Part shown: one piece after another, positions 1 to 9,748 of the stretch
Position numbering within the stretch: position 1 is the first letter of the stretch
Layout: each line of letters starts with the position of its first letter
Assembly: GCF_000230975.2 (NCBI RefSeq)
Contig: NC_021172.1
Span: forward strand, 248,001-312,000
Source: Hyphomicrobium denitrificans 1NES1
GTDB taxonomy: Bacteria; Pseudomonadota; Alphaproteobacteria; Rhizobiales; Hyphomicrobiaceae
Direction of reading: 5' to 3'
DNA: 64,000 bases
Notes under the pieces: generated by a model
The model's input: the letters and a program-made list of their open reading frames with translations, nothing else
What the model was told of the DNA's origin: nothing
Databases searched by the model: none
Made by a program: the position numbers and the translations under genes

Positions 1-381
<381 letters not shown>

Positions 382-407
382 GACTTACGAAGAACACGTC
401 CGAGGCG

Positions 408-602
408 TCAGCTTTCGGATAAGCTGGCGCTGATCGCGACACAGATCTCGCCGCCACGCTCAATGATTTCGACGTCGGCGGCGCCCCCTGCGGGACTTAC
501 CTGCACCGATACGACCGCTCCGTGTTTTACCGTCGCAGTAATCAGCGGCAAAAGGGCGTGCGGGAAATGTGGTGCCGCCGTGATTTCATAAATGGAAAAC
601 AT
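408..602 (-). CDS. Small protein of unknown function, 64 aa
   Basis: I do not recognise this 64-residue protein. I chose the ATG whose complement lies at 600-602 because it is preceded by a strong ribosome-binding site (GAGGAGAAG, about 7 bases upstream); the longer open frame upstream has no such signal and overlaps pepP. The protein has no membrane segment or cysteine motif and is moderately hydrophobic with an acidic C-terminal half (VEIIERGGE). It lies downstream of the aminopeptidase P gene on the same strand and may be the last gene of that cluster. Its function is unknown. Confidence 0.55.
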   Translation of the reverse strand: MFSIYEITAAPHFPHALLPLITATVKHGAVVSVQVSPAGGAADVEIIERGGEICVAISASLSES

Positions 603-690
603 GCGTGCTTCTCCTCTCATGCCGCGTTGAGGAAAGCTAGGTGAGGGTATGCTCTTGGGCTGTGCCGTCCGTAACAGTACGATCTCAGCC

Positions 691-2502
691 CTATATCGGG
701 AGCGTAGCCTGTTTGAGCCAATCGCGCGTTGCCTGATCGAGTTGAGGCGCGAGCGTCTCAAAGACGCGCCGGTGATAGGTATGGATCCAATCGCGCTCGC
801 CTTGATCGAGCATGTCCACCACGATCAAGCGGCGATCGATCGGAGCCAGCGTGATCGTCTCGAAGCCCATCATCTGGCGCTCGCCGTCGCCGATCTGTTC
901 GGGCGGAGTGACGAGCACGACGTTTTCGATGCGAATGCCGTAGGCGCCGACCTTGTAGAAGCCGGGCTCGTTGGAGATCAGCATACCCGGCTGCAGAGGC
1001 GCCATGCCGCCGCGTGAGATCGACTGCGGGCCTTCATGCACGGATAGATAACTTCCGATGCCGTGCCCGGTACCGTGGTCGAAGTCTTCGCCGATAGCCC
1101 ACAGAGCGCGGCGCGCGAAGGGATCGAGGTCGATGCCGCGCGTGCCTTTTGGAAAGCGCGCCGTCGCGACCGCAATGTGACCTTTGAGAACGGCTGTGAA
1201 ATGCCGCTTCATGTCTTCGGTGGGTTTGCCGATGGCGACCGTGCGCGTGATGTCGGTCGTTCCATCCTGGTACTGGCCGCCGCTGTCAATCAGGAACAAT
1301 TCGCCCGGCTCGATCTTGCGGTTGGTCGCTTCGGTGACGCGGTAGTGCACGATGGCGCCGTTGGGGCCTGCGCCCGAGATTGTCGCGAAACTGATTCCGC
1401 GCAGCATGTTGGTCTCGCGGCGAAACGTTTCGAGCTTCCGAACAGCAGTAATCTCGTCAAGCGTGTCGGTCGCTGCATTGTCGTCGAGCCACGCAAGAAA
1501 GCGGGCGACGGCATGGCCGTCGCGGATGTGGGCGGCACGCGCTCCGGCGATCTCCGCTTCGGTCTTGATCGCCTTCGGCAAGATGCAGGGATCCGGTCCG
1601 CGTGATATTGCGGCTGTGCCGAGCTTCATTTCGAACCAGAAGCTCGCGGTCTCGGGGTCAAGGCGAACCTTCTTCCCTTGCGCCTTGAGCGCGGCGAGGC
1701 GTCCGGCCATTGCTTTCGGCGGCAAGAGCTTTGCTACTGGCGCGACGTGAGCGCGTGTTTCCGCGTCCAGTCTTTGCGGCTCAATATAAAGCTCGGCTTT
1801 TCCGCTTGCGGGCACGACGGCAAATGCCAGCACGACCGGATTATGCGCGACGTCGCTGCCGCGGATATTGAACAGCCAGCAGATCGAATCCGGCAGCGTC
1901 AGGATTGCCGCGTGCTGGCCGTCCGTTTTCAGCCGCGCCTGAATTTCGACGAGCTTGTCGGCGGCCGAGCGGCCTGCGAGTGCGAGCGGTTGCGCGATGA
2001 CGGGATTGGCGGGTGGTTTCGGACGTGCCTTGCCCCAAAGAGTGTCGATCGGGTTTTTCGCCAGCGGCTTCAGCTTGATCTTCTTTGCCGCCAGCGCCGT
2101 CTTGAGACGCGCGATTTCCGCGCCCGTGTGGTTCCAGGGATCGAAGCCGATCGTCTGGTCTTTGCCGAGGGTGCTTACGAGCCACTCGGACAATCGCGCG
2201 CGCGGTAGCAGTGAAACCTCAAAGACGGTCGTGTCCGTCTCGGCTTTCGCCTGCACGGTGTAGCGGCCGTCGATCATCAGAATTGCGGATTTCTTCGCCA
2301 CGACGGCGAGGCCGGCCGATCCCGAAAATCCTGTCAGCCATTGCAAGCGCTCGGCGGAAGCGGGAACGTATTCTCCCTGATGACTGTCGGCGCGCGGGAT
2401 GAGCACGGCGTCGAGCTTCGATTTCGTCATCAGCGCGCGAAGCGCCTTGACGCGCTCGGCGACGTGATCCGGTCCGGATTGCAGTTGGAATGTCTGAAAC
2501 AT
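691..2502 (-). CDS. pepP: Aminopeptidase P family protein (Xaa-Pro aminopeptidase, M24B)
   Basis: Cytoplasmic metallopeptidase that removes the N-terminal residue when proline follows. At about 603 residues it is the long form: two creatinase-like N-terminal domains (about 1-310), the pita-bread M24 catalytic domain, and a C-terminal extension of the M24_C type ending in RDWLKQATL. Dinuclear-metal motifs are readable: LIDSGGQYQDGTTDITRT (two aspartates), the histidine region GTGHGIGSYLSVHEGP, NEPGFY, and the glutamate in GIRIENVVLV. I start at the ATG (MFQTFQ); a TTG 36 bases upstream would add 12 residues, and neither has a clear ribosome-binding site. It follows prmA closely on the same strand. 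Confidence 0.93.
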   Translation of the reverse strand: MFQTFQLQSGPDHVAERVKALRALMTKSKLDAVLIPRADSHQGEYVPASAERLQWLTGFSGSAGLAVVAKKSAILMIDGRYTVQAKAETDTTVFEVSLLPRARLSEWLVSTLGKDQTIGFDPWNHTGAEIARLKTALAAKKIKLKPLAKNPIDTLWGKARPKPPANPVIAQPLALAGRSAADKLVEIQARLKTDGQHAAILTLPDSICWLFNIRGSDVAHNPVVLAFAVVPASGKAELYIEPQRLDAETRAHVAPVAKLLPPKAMAGRLAALKAQGKKVRLDPETASFWFEMKLGTAAISRGPDPCILPKAIKTEAEIAGARAAHIRDGHAVARFLAWLDDNAATDTLDEITAVRKLETFRRETNMLRGISFATISGAGPNGAIVHYRVTEATNRKIEPGELFLIDSGGQYQDGTTDITRTVAIGKPTEDMKRHFTAVLKGHIAVATARFPKGTRGIDLDPFARRALWAIGEDFDHGTGHGIGSYLSVHEGPQSISRGGMAPLQPGMLISNEPGFYKVGAYGIRIENVVLVTPPEQIGDGERQMMGFETITLAPIDRRLIVVDMLDQGERDWIHTYHRRVFETLAPQLDQATRDWLKQATLPI

Positions 2503-2547
2503 GACGGAGGTTCTAGGCGGCTGTCGTGGCTCGGGCAACGGGCGATT

Positions 2548-3423
2548 TCAGCGCCGCGCGAATGTCAGGGTCGACCAGCCGGTGATCCGGTCGTGGCGCT
2601 GAAGGGCGAACCCGTGCGCACTATAGGTGGCGATGACCTCAGGCGCCTGCGGAACAAGGATGCCGGACAGCACGAGCGTGCCGCCCCTGTCAATCGGCGG
2701 CGCCAGCTGCGGCGCCAAACGGATGAGGGGGCCAGCGAGAATGTTTGCGATCAGCAGATCGAAGGGGGCGCGGCTTCGGATTTCGGGATGCGTCGTGCCG
2801 CTGGCTCGTACAACTCTAATTTGGCTTGCGACTCCGTTGAGGCGGACATTTTCTGCGGCGACCTTCACGGACTGCGCGTCCATGTCGGCGGCGACGATCC
2901 GGGCTCCCACGATCGACTTGGCGACGGCGATGGCGAGGACGCCCGATCCGCATCCAAGATCGAGAACAGAGGCGAACTTGCAGGATCGTGCCAGACGATC
3001 GATCGCCAGCAGGCAGCCGAGCGTCGTTGCGTGGTGGGCCGTTCCGAAGGCTTCGCCCGCATCGATGAGGATCGTATTCGGGCCGCGCGCAATGCGTGCG
3101 CGATCATGGCTGCCATGAATCGTGAAGCGTCCGGCGCGCACAGGCGGGAGCGCCGCTTGCGAAATCGCGACCCAGTTCAATTCCGGGACTTCCTCTGCCG
3201 AGAACTCCGGCAACGGTCCTGAGAGGAGCGGCGCAAGTTCTCCCGCGGGATCACGCTCGCCTTGGGCGGTGTCGAAATAAACTTCGATGCGCCAGCGTCC
3301 TGGGCCGTTCTCGAAAACAGTCAAGGCGTCGGGTGGCGGTTCCAGCAAATCCTGCAGGGCATTGCCGGTCGCATAGGCTTGGGCGCGATCGCTGAAATCG
3401 GCCGCGAATTTTTTGAATGTCAT
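2548..3423 (-). CDS. prmA: Ribosomal protein L11 methyltransferase
   Basis: Class I S-adenosylmethionine-dependent methyltransferase that modifies ribosomal protein L11. The SAM-binding motif VLDLGCGSGVLAIAVAKS is followed by an acidic residue at the end of the second strand (VAADMDAQSV) and by the catalytic-region motif LLIANILAGPL, the PrmA equivalent of NPPY. The N-terminal half is the smaller L11-recognition domain. At 291 residues it has normal family length. It sits 5 bases after the stop of the DUF3754 gene and about 45 bases before the aminopeptidase P start, so the three genes are probably co-transcribed. Confidence 0.93.
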   Translation of the reverse strand: MTFKKFAADFSDRAQAYATGNALQDLLEPPPDALTVFENGPGRWRIEVYFDTAQGERDPAGELAPLLSGPLPEFSAEEVPELNWVAISQAALPPVRAGRFTIHGSHDRARIARGPNTILIDAGEAFGTAHHATTLGCLLAIDRLARSCKFASVLDLGCGSGVLAIAVAKSIVGARIVAADMDAQSVKVAAENVRLNGVASQIRVVRASGTTHPEIRSRAPFDLLIANILAGPLIRLAPQLAPPIDRGGTLVLSGILVPQAPEVIATYSAHGFALQRHDRITGWSTLTFARR

Positions 3424-3428
3424 GGATG

Positions 3429-5075
3429 TCAGACTGCCGGGGGCATGGATCTTCCCTCGAATTCATAACCCTCGGCGGGAATAGGATCAGGAAGATAGTC
3501 GAGAAGCAGGTCCCATTTTTCGTCAATGTGTTTCGCGGCTTGGGCGGGCGGCAAGGCGACAAGGGTGCCGTCGGCTTTTTCGATGACGATGCCGTCGCGG
3601 ATCAGCCGGTCAAGTGCATCATCGATTTCGAAATCGACTTTAACGCCGAAGGTGCGCATCAGGTAGGACTCTATCGCAAGATCGATCGAAGGAAGATCGG
3701 CGCGTGTCGACTTTTCCTTCGCGAGCACGCTGTAGAGAAGCATTTCTTCCTTCACGTCTTCCTCGGCACCACGCGCGGCGATCTTCAGGATGACGCCCCG
3801 ATTGTCGGCCATCGTGTGGAAATAGAGGTTCTGCGCCATCACGACCATATAGCGCTGTTTCTGGTTGAAGAAACCCATCGCTTGCCGGAACGCGATGCCG
3901 CTCAATCCGGCGAGAGCGCCGACCGCAGCGATCGGGTTGCTGGCGAGCAGTGCGATTTTTCCTGCGGCGCCGAAGGCTCCCATGCCGAGACCGCTACCTG
4001 CTGTCACACCAAGGCGCAGTTTATCGAATGAGCGGAAGCGCACCTCGGTGTTCGGAAAAATCATCTCGACGTCGGTACGCGGGATGTTCTTGAACAATTT
4101 AAGGTAGATATTCTTATCCGAGATGCCGGGCGGCATGTGATGGCGTGCCCGTTGGACCCATTTTTCCGCGCTCGCCCGGCTGCAACGCTTTTCACGCATC
4201 ACCTCTTCGACGCGCGTCTCGAACGGCTTCAACTTGAACATGATGAAAAGCCGCTGGAAGATCGGAACGTCGAACTCTTCCTTGCGCAGGAATTTCCGGA
4301 CGTTGCGACGCTCATACTTCTGGTTGGAGGCGCCGCGATAATAGATCACGATCCGTTCGAACGCCTTCATGTCGACGGTCAGATCCAGGCCATAATGGCT
4401 GTCGCGCGTCAGAATCATCTCGACATCGGTTGGGTCGACCCGCTCGTAGTTGGCGCGCTGCAGGAGGCTTTCCACGCCCTCAAAGACGCGATGTTTCAGG
4501 ACTTCGCGATCCTCGTCGGAGAAGCTGCGTGTCATCAGCAGGTCGCTGTCGGGAGAGAATGTTTCGTAGGTCTGCTCAAGATCGAGCAGCAGCGCGAAGT
4601 ACTGCTGTTGGCGCCAATAATCGAGATAGCGGAAAAAGCGGCGCGCCTCGGCCGCCTGGCCTGCAGGCCAGAGGTAAGGCTTCGTCAGACGGTCGAGGAG
4701 GGCAAATCGAGTGACCGGGATGAAGCGCTCACGCTTGCGCTTCTCATCGGGTTGCAGAACATCGCTAATTGGCTCGGCCGCTTGTCCTTCGTGGACAGGC
4801 GCGGGTTTTGCGTCGAGGTCCGTCAGGTCATAGAGGCGCTGAAAGAGCCCCTGCTTTTGATATAGGCGGCAATTCGTAATATCTGCCGACATCAACGCAA
4901 CTCCCGTCGTGTTTCCTTTATCGGACGCAATTCGACCCCTGGCCGGGTCCCACGTCTTAGCGATACGGTAAAGCTTGTCGAGCGGTCGCAAATCTTCCGC
5001 GCGCAAAGATGACCGACAGCCGCCTTGGACGAGCTTTTTTGCGACGCCGTCGAATCTCGCCCATGCGTTGCTCAT
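3429..5075 (-). CDS. DUF3754 / TMEM143-like membrane protein
   Basis: 548-residue protein resembling the DUF3754 family, which includes eukaryotic TMEM143; no biochemical function is established. Family-like features are the RERFIPVTRFALLDRL segment, a long charged cytoplasmic region with several YFALLLDL/YERVDPTD-type blocks, and one hydrophobic glycine/alanine-rich stretch (GLGMGAFGAAGKIALLA through NPIAAVGALAGLSGIAF) likely to form a membrane hairpin. After this comes NQKQRYMVVMAQNLYFHTM, also typical. The ATG at 5075 leaves 130 bases to the divergent J-domain gene. It is the first gene of the minus-strand cluster with prmA and pepP; the link between them is not obvious. Confidence 0.8.
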   Translation of the reverse strand: MSNAWARFDGVAKKLVQGGCRSSLRAEDLRPLDKLYRIAKTWDPARGRIASDKGNTTGVALMSADITNCRLYQKQGLFQRLYDLTDLDAKPAPVHEGQAAEPISDVLQPDEKRKRERFIPVTRFALLDRLTKPYLWPAGQAAEARRFFRYLDYWRQQQYFALLLDLEQTYETFSPDSDLLMTRSFSDEDREVLKHRVFEGVESLLQRANYERVDPTDVEMILTRDSHYGLDLTVDMKAFERIVIYYRGASNQKYERRNVRKFLRKEEFDVPIFQRLFIMFKLKPFETRVEEVMREKRCSRASAEKWVQRARHHMPPGISDKNIYLKLFKNIPRTDVEMIFPNTEVRFRSFDKLRLGVTAGSGLGMGAFGAAGKIALLASNPIAAVGALAGLSGIAFRQAMGFFNQKQRYMVVMAQNLYFHTMADNRGVILKIAARGAEEDVKEEMLLYSVLAKEKSTRADLPSIDLAIESYLMRTFGVKVDFEIDDALDRLIRDGIVIEKADGTLVALPPAQAAKHIDEKWDLLLDYLPDPIPAEGYEFEGRSMPPAV

Positions 5076-5205
5076 GAATAGAGCACAAGCCCCCTCATAT
5101 AGGAAATCAGTTCATAACTTTTGGAATTTCCACAGTGGCGCCCGCGTTACGCTAGGATCATTGTTAAGTGGGATATGTGGGGGCGTTTTTTGGGGGCTGT
5201 GCGTG

Positions 5206-6480
5206 ATGAGGGCATTACGGGTACTAGCTTTGGTCATTTCGACCTTTGCAATGGCGGCAGCATTTCCCGCCGGCGCTGACGAACTCGTCATGCCGTTTGC
5301 GTGCACGATGGACCGGGGGACGCCTCACCTCTCAGCCGCCAGTCCAACAACCTATCAGATTATTGGCTCCCGCGAAGAAATGCCATTCTCGGCCTGTCGA
5401 TCCTCGCCCAGCGGCAACTGCGAAACGATGATGGTCCACAAGTTCAGCATCGAATGCGGCGGGCAGAGGGTCGCTTGGGCCAAAGTTGCCACTGCTGGCC
5501 GTGCGGCTGGCGTCGAACTCCCGGCGCATTTGCCTTCGGGATTTGCGCCCGTGAGCCGATTCAAAGGGCGCTTCGTTTTGCCTGGCTTCGGACGCACGAC
5601 GCATCTCCCGAAGGTCGAGACGCAAACGCTTTCGGCCGATAGCGTTATCGAAACGGGTTCTCTCGCTTCCAGAGCTGAGGAGCCTCACTGGGTGACGGTG
5701 ATCGATCCGACAATCAAGGCTTCGGCATCTGACGGTGCATTCAAGGTTGCAGGAGTGGTCTCGACCTTACTTATTTCTCTGATGGCCGCCTGCTTATTCG
5801 TGGCGCGCCGGCGGATGCCTTTGTCCTACGATTTCGCGCAATCTTCACGTTTTTCCGAGGCATCGCCTGAGAATTTATGGTGCTTCGGTGTACGCAAGTT
5901 TGCGGCGATGGCGGGCGCATTTCGGCGCAGCTTCCCGAACTCGTTCGAGCAGAACTGGTTCGAGTCGCCGAAAAGCGGCGGCAACGGCTCCGTAGCCAGG
6001 TCATTGGATGCCGTTCAGGCCCGCATCGTCGAAACGGAACTTCTCGTTGCGACGTTGCCGTCTGATCTGCTGCTCAGGGATGTGCTGCAGACGGAGCTTG
6101 ACGGCCTACGCAGTCGCGCCGCCGACGTTTCGCGCCGTGCCGATCAGATTGGCGACAAGCGCGCGAGCACGATCTTGCGCGCGATGCTCAGGGATCTCGA
6201 TCGCATTACGCGCATCGTGCACGGGACTGCCCGCAAGGACAAGGCGGCCGAACCGGGGCCGGCCGATGTTCCATCGACCATCTTTGAAGCTTATCGCATT
6301 CTGGGTCTGAATCCCGAGGCGCCGCCTGCGGCAGTCAAGAAACTCGTCGATGCGCTGCGGATGTCCTGGCATCCCGACCATGCCCGGAGCGAGGCCGACC
6401 GCCGACATCGCGAGGAGCGGATCAAGCAGATCAACGCGGCGTGGGATCTGCTCAAGGCATCGCAGGTCGAGGCCGCCTGA
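5206..6480 (+). CDS. Membrane-anchored protein with periplasmic domain and C-terminal J domain
   Basis: 424 residues from the ATG at 5206. An upstream in-frame start at 4975 is rejected because it runs back across the divergent gene's start. Residues 1-24 form a signal-peptide-like segment ending ...FPAGA. Residues about 25-178 should be periplasmic and contain four cysteines (33, 64, 72, 84). Residues about 181-200 form a transmembrane helix followed by RRR. The C-terminal 70 residues are a J domain with the diagnostic HPD at 389-391 and a trailing helix (IKQINAAWDLL). J domains stimulate Hsp70 ATPase, so this one should recruit DnaK to the inner face of the membrane. The periplasmic domain is not one I recognise. 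A strong terminator follows. Confidence 0.8.
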   Translation: MRALRVLALVISTFAMAAAFPAGADELVMPFACTMDRGTPHLSAASPTTYQIIGSREEMPFSACRSSPSGNCETMMVHKFSIECGGQRVAWAKVATAGRAAGVELPAHLPSGFAPVSRFKGRFVLPGFGRTTHLPKVETQTLSADSVIETGSLASRAEEPHWVTVIDPTIKASASDGAFKVAGVVSTLLISLMAACLFVARRRMPLSYDFAQSSRFSEASPENLWCFGVRKFAAMAGAFRRSFPNSFEQNWFESPKSGGNGSVARSLDAVQARIVETELLVATLPSDLLLRDVLQTELDGLRSRAADVSRRADQIGDKRASTILRAMLRDLDRITRIVHGTARKDKAAEPGPADVPSTIFEAYRILGLNPEAPPAAVKKLVDALRMSWHPDHARSEADRRHREERIKQINAAWDLLKASQVEAA

Positions 6481-6507
6481 ACCAAGAAAGGCAGCCGGAT
6501 CAACGAG

Positions 6508-6533
6508 AACGGCGCCATCTCAGAGGCGCCGTT
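6508..6533 (+). terminator. Intrinsic terminator-like hairpin after the J-domain gene
   Basis: Perfect 9-base inverted repeat AACGGCGCC / GGCGCCGTT with an 8-base loop, 28 bases after the J-domain stop codon. A short T run (GTTTGAAT) follows, so termination efficiency is uncertain. It may also serve the convergent small gene that ends at 6595. Confidence 0.7.
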
Positions 6534-6594
6534 TGAATATCCTGTTAGCTTCTTGCCGACGCGGAACTGACCGGGGCGTGGCGTGGACGATGCC

Positions 6595-6792
6595 CTAGGC
6601 CGAACAGCGATGGGCGACCGGAAGGTTGCGTATTTCCTCCTCGGTCAGCGGTTCTGTGTCTTGCACTACGGTCATCCGGGCCTTGGCCTTGATCTGTCCT
6701 CGCTTCGCCGCGCCGAGGCGCACTGCGAGTTGTTCATTAAGCCCACGGACGACGCCAATCTTACCTCTTAGCGGAAAGCGGTAAGTGCTCAT
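6595..6792 (-). CDS. Small conserved-looking protein of unknown function, 65 aa
   Basis: Starts at an ATG with a good ribosome-binding site (GAGGAGCT, 5-6 bases upstream). The 65-residue product is basic in its N-terminal half (MSTYRFPLRGKIGVVRG) and has a short acidic helix near the end (TEPLTEEEIRNLPVAH). There is no signal peptide, membrane segment or metal motif. The opposite-strand frame covering the same bases has no comparable start signal. I do not recognise the family. It stands alone between two convergent transcription units. Confidence 0.5.
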   Translation of the reverse strand: MSTYRFPLRGKIGVVRGLNEQLAVRLGAAKRGQIKAKARMTVVQDTEPLTEEEIRNLPVAHRCSA

Positions 6793-7056
6793 GGATAGCT
6801 CCTCTCAAGGACTCTACCCTCCCAAACGAAGATTCCCCACTTCGGTTGCACGCCCCCGCGCTCAACCCCGTGGTTTTCTACGCAGACAACTACCCTTGAC
6901 CGCCGACGGCAGAACGCGGCGCCAAAATAGCGGTCAACTGCTGATGAACCCCCACAGCTCAACGAGCGGTTAAAACGTGTCACATAAATGCGGCAACAAG
7001 AAGAAATCTGCGGCTAAAATTAGATTCGGTCTGAGCATTTCCTTATTATGAATCAG

Positions 7057-9513
7057 TCATATAGGGTCGACGAAGCTCGACACGACCCGTTTCGTCGTGC
7101 CGTCATCAAAATTGATTGTCAGCTTGTTGCCGTCGACAAACGTCACCGTTCCATCGCCGAACTTTTCGTGCCGGATGCGCGTGCCGTTTTTGAAGGACGC
7201 AGCGTTGGCTGTTGATGCCGCAACCAATTCGCCTTCGAGTGTGATCGGCGTTCGGGCTCGCTTTTTCGTATCGCGGCCGCTGTTCCAGGATTGCTGGGCG
7301 CGTTGCCAGCCGGGCGTCTTGTAATTTGAGCCGAATGGTTCGGAACCACCGGCGCGGTCGAAACGGCTTGGCCCGAACGGGTTGCCATAGCCATAGGTCG
7401 CGCGGCCACCGTAGGGCATCTCGCTTTCGATCACGTCGACCGTCGCCTCGGGCAGCTCGTCGACAAATCGCGACGGCAGCGCCGATTGGTAGAGGCCGTG
7501 CGTGCGCCGGTTCTGCGCGAACGAAATCTTCGCGCGGCGTTTGGCGCGCGTCAGCCCGACGTAGGCGAGGCGGCGCTCTTCTTCGAGGCCCGCCTTGCCG
7601 CTTTCATCGAGCGAGCGCTGATGCGGAAACAATCCTTCCTCCCAGCCCGGCAGGAAGACGATGCCGAATTCAAGTCCCTTGGCGGCGTGCAGCGTCATCA
7701 GCGAGACGCGGTCGCCGTCGCTGCTCTGATCGGCATCCATGACCAGCGAGACGTGCTCAAGGAACCCTTGCAGCGTTTCGAAGTCGTGCATGAATCGCAC
7801 GAGTTCCTTCAAGTTTTCCAAGCGCGACTGGGCTTGCGGACTTTTGTCGGCCTGCCACATCGCGGTGTAGCCCGACTCGTCCAGCACGAGTTCCGCAAGA
7901 TCAGTGTGGCGCATGTGATCGAGATTGCCGCGCCAACGCTCGAATGCCTGCATCAAGTCGGAGAGCGATTTGCGCGCCTTGCCCGAGAGTTCGTCCGTCT
8001 CGATAATCTCGCGCGCCGCCTGATAGAGCGAGGTCCCGCGGGCACGCGCAAGCTCATGGATGCGCTTGATGCTCGTATCGCCAAGGCCGCGTTTCGGTAC
8101 GTTGACGATGCGCTCGAACTTCAGGTCGTTGGAAGGATTGGCGACGACGTCGAAATAGGCGATGGCATCCTTGATTTCCTGACGTTCATAAAAACGCGGG
8201 CCGCCAATGACGCGATACGGCAGGCCGAGCGTAATGAACCGGTCCTCGATGGCGCGCATCTGGGACGATGCGCGCACGAGAATGGCGATATCGTTCAGTT
8301 TTTCGTGGGCGCGCTGGAATTGCTCGATGTCTTCGCCAATGGCGCGCGCCTCGGCTTCATCGTCCCAAAAGTTCGCGACCGCAATCTTGGAACCGGCGGA
8401 GCCATCGGTAAACAGAGTCTTGCCGAGGCGGCCGGCGTTCTTGGCGATCAGCCCCGAGGCGGCGGCGAGGATGTTTGCGGTGGAGCGATAATTGCGTTCA
8501 AGCCGAATAACTTTCGCGCCGGGGAAGTCCTTTTCAAAGCGCAGGATGTTGTCGACTTCGGCGCCGCGCCAGCCATAAATCGACTGGTCGTCGTCGCCGA
8601 CGCAGCAGATGTTTGGGCAACCTTGCGCCAAGAGGCGCAGCCACAGGTACTGCGCGACGTTTGTATCCTGATATTCGTCGACGAGGATGTAGCGGAACCG
8701 GCGATGATAATCGGCGAGGACATCGGGATGCTCACGGAACAGCCGCAGGCATTCGAGCAGCAGATCGCCGAAGTCGCAGGCGTTGAGGTCCTTGAGGCGG
8801 GCTTGGTAGGCGGCGTAAAGGGCGGCGCCCTTGCCAGCGGCGAAAGAGAAGGATTCGCCATCCGGCACTTTCTCCGGCGTCAGGCCGCGGTTCTTCCAGC
8901 TGTCGATGAGACCGGCGAGTTGGCGGGCGGGCCAGCGATCCTTATCGAGGCCCGCCGCCTCGATGACCTGTTTCAGGAGCCGGACCTGATCGTCGTCGTC
9001 GAGAATCGTGAAGCCCGACTTCAGGCCGACCAGTTCGGCGTGACGGCGCAGAATCTTGACGCCGATCGAATGGAACGTTCCGAGCCACGACATGCCCTCC
9101 AGCGTGCCGCCGATCAGTCCGCCGATCCGGTCGCGCATCTCGCGCGCCGCCTTGTTCGTGAACGTGACGGCCAGAATCTGCGACGGATAGGCTTTCCCGG
9201 TCGCCAGGATATGGGCGATGCGGGTCGTCAGTACACGTGTCTTTCCGGTGCCCGCTCCGGCTAGAACGAGGAGGGGACCTTCTGTCGTTTCGACAGCTTT
9301 GCGCTGTTCAGGATTGAGGCCATCCAGATACGCCGGGGCGCCGTGCGCAGCCCGAATTGCGCGCGCCGAGATCGATTGGATTTCCTCAGCGTTATTGTCC
9401 TGTCTGGCGGTGGCGCTTGCGGCCCCAGGAGCTTGCGGCAGATCGAACGGCGGATCGTCGTCGGCCGGCAACTCCGGGCCCGTCTCGGCGTTCGGCTTGC
9501 GAGTCGAAGTCAT
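7057..9513 (-). CDS. uvrD: UvrD/PcrA-type ATP-dependent DNA helicase
   Basis: Superfamily 1A 3'-5' helicase acting in nucleotide-excision and mismatch repair and in removal of stalled replication intermediates. Of 818 residues, the first 55 are a low-complexity lead. Then come LNPEQRKAVETTEGPLLVLAG, Walker A AGAGTGKT, motif Ia (AVTFTNKAAREMRDRI), motif II (LVDEYQDTN), motif III (GDDDQSIYGWRGA), motif IV (LERNYRST), motif V (LMTLHAAKGLEF) and motif VI (EEERRLAYVGLTRAK). The C-terminal end (IRHEKFGDGTVTFVDGNKLTINF) is the PcrA/UvrD RNA-polymerase-binding Tudor-like segment. Alone in its transcription unit, divergent from the AsmA-family gene. Confidence 0.95.
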   Translation of the reverse strand: MTSTRKPNAETGPELPADDDPPFDLPQAPGAASATARQDNNAEEIQSISARAIRAAHGAPAYLDGLNPEQRKAVETTEGPLLVLAGAGTGKTRVLTTRIAHILATGKAYPSQILAVTFTNKAAREMRDRIGGLIGGTLEGMSWLGTFHSIGVKILRRHAELVGLKSGFTILDDDDQVRLLKQVIEAAGLDKDRWPARQLAGLIDSWKNRGLTPEKVPDGESFSFAAGKGAALYAAYQARLKDLNACDFGDLLLECLRLFREHPDVLADYHRRFRYILVDEYQDTNVAQYLWLRLLAQGCPNICCVGDDDQSIYGWRGAEVDNILRFEKDFPGAKVIRLERNYRSTANILAAASGLIAKNAGRLGKTLFTDGSAGSKIAVANFWDDEAEARAIGEDIEQFQRAHEKLNDIAILVRASSQMRAIEDRFITLGLPYRVIGGPRFYERQEIKDAIAYFDVVANPSNDLKFERIVNVPKRGLGDTSIKRIHELARARGTSLYQAAREIIETDELSGKARKSLSDLMQAFERWRGNLDHMRHTDLAELVLDESGYTAMWQADKSPQAQSRLENLKELVRFMHDFETLQGFLEHVSLVMDADQSSDGDRVSLMTLHAAKGLEFGIVFLPGWEEGLFPHQRSLDESGKAGLEEERRLAYVGLTRAKRRAKISFAQNRRTHGLYQSALPSRFVDELPEATVDVIESEMPYGGRATYGYGNPFGPSRFDRAGGSEPFGSNYKTPGWQRAQQSWNSGRDTKKRARTPITLEGELVAASTANAASFKNGTRIRHEKFGDGTVTFVDGNKLTINFDDGTTKRVVSSFVDPI

Positions 9514-9748
9514 GCAAATTGACCTAAACCACCAAGGCTGATCCTACAACCGGCGCGTCCCGGTGCCGCGCGCCGCGGTCACAGCAATCGGCGAATCGAT
9601 CACAAAATGCTCAAACGCCTGGAATGAAGCCAAATTTCGAGTTCAGAGTATCGTTGCTCCGTGCCATATAGATGTGCACGGCGACGTGTATTTCAATTTG
9701 ATCGCCGGGGGTGCCCAGCATTCGTCCTGCGGGCCGCAAGAGACGTTC

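Noticed and set aside
7486..9264. 592-codon plus-strand frame inside the helicase gene
   Set aside because: Antisense shadow of uvrD; all helicase motifs lie on the minus strand, and long mirror frames are common in GC-rich DNA.
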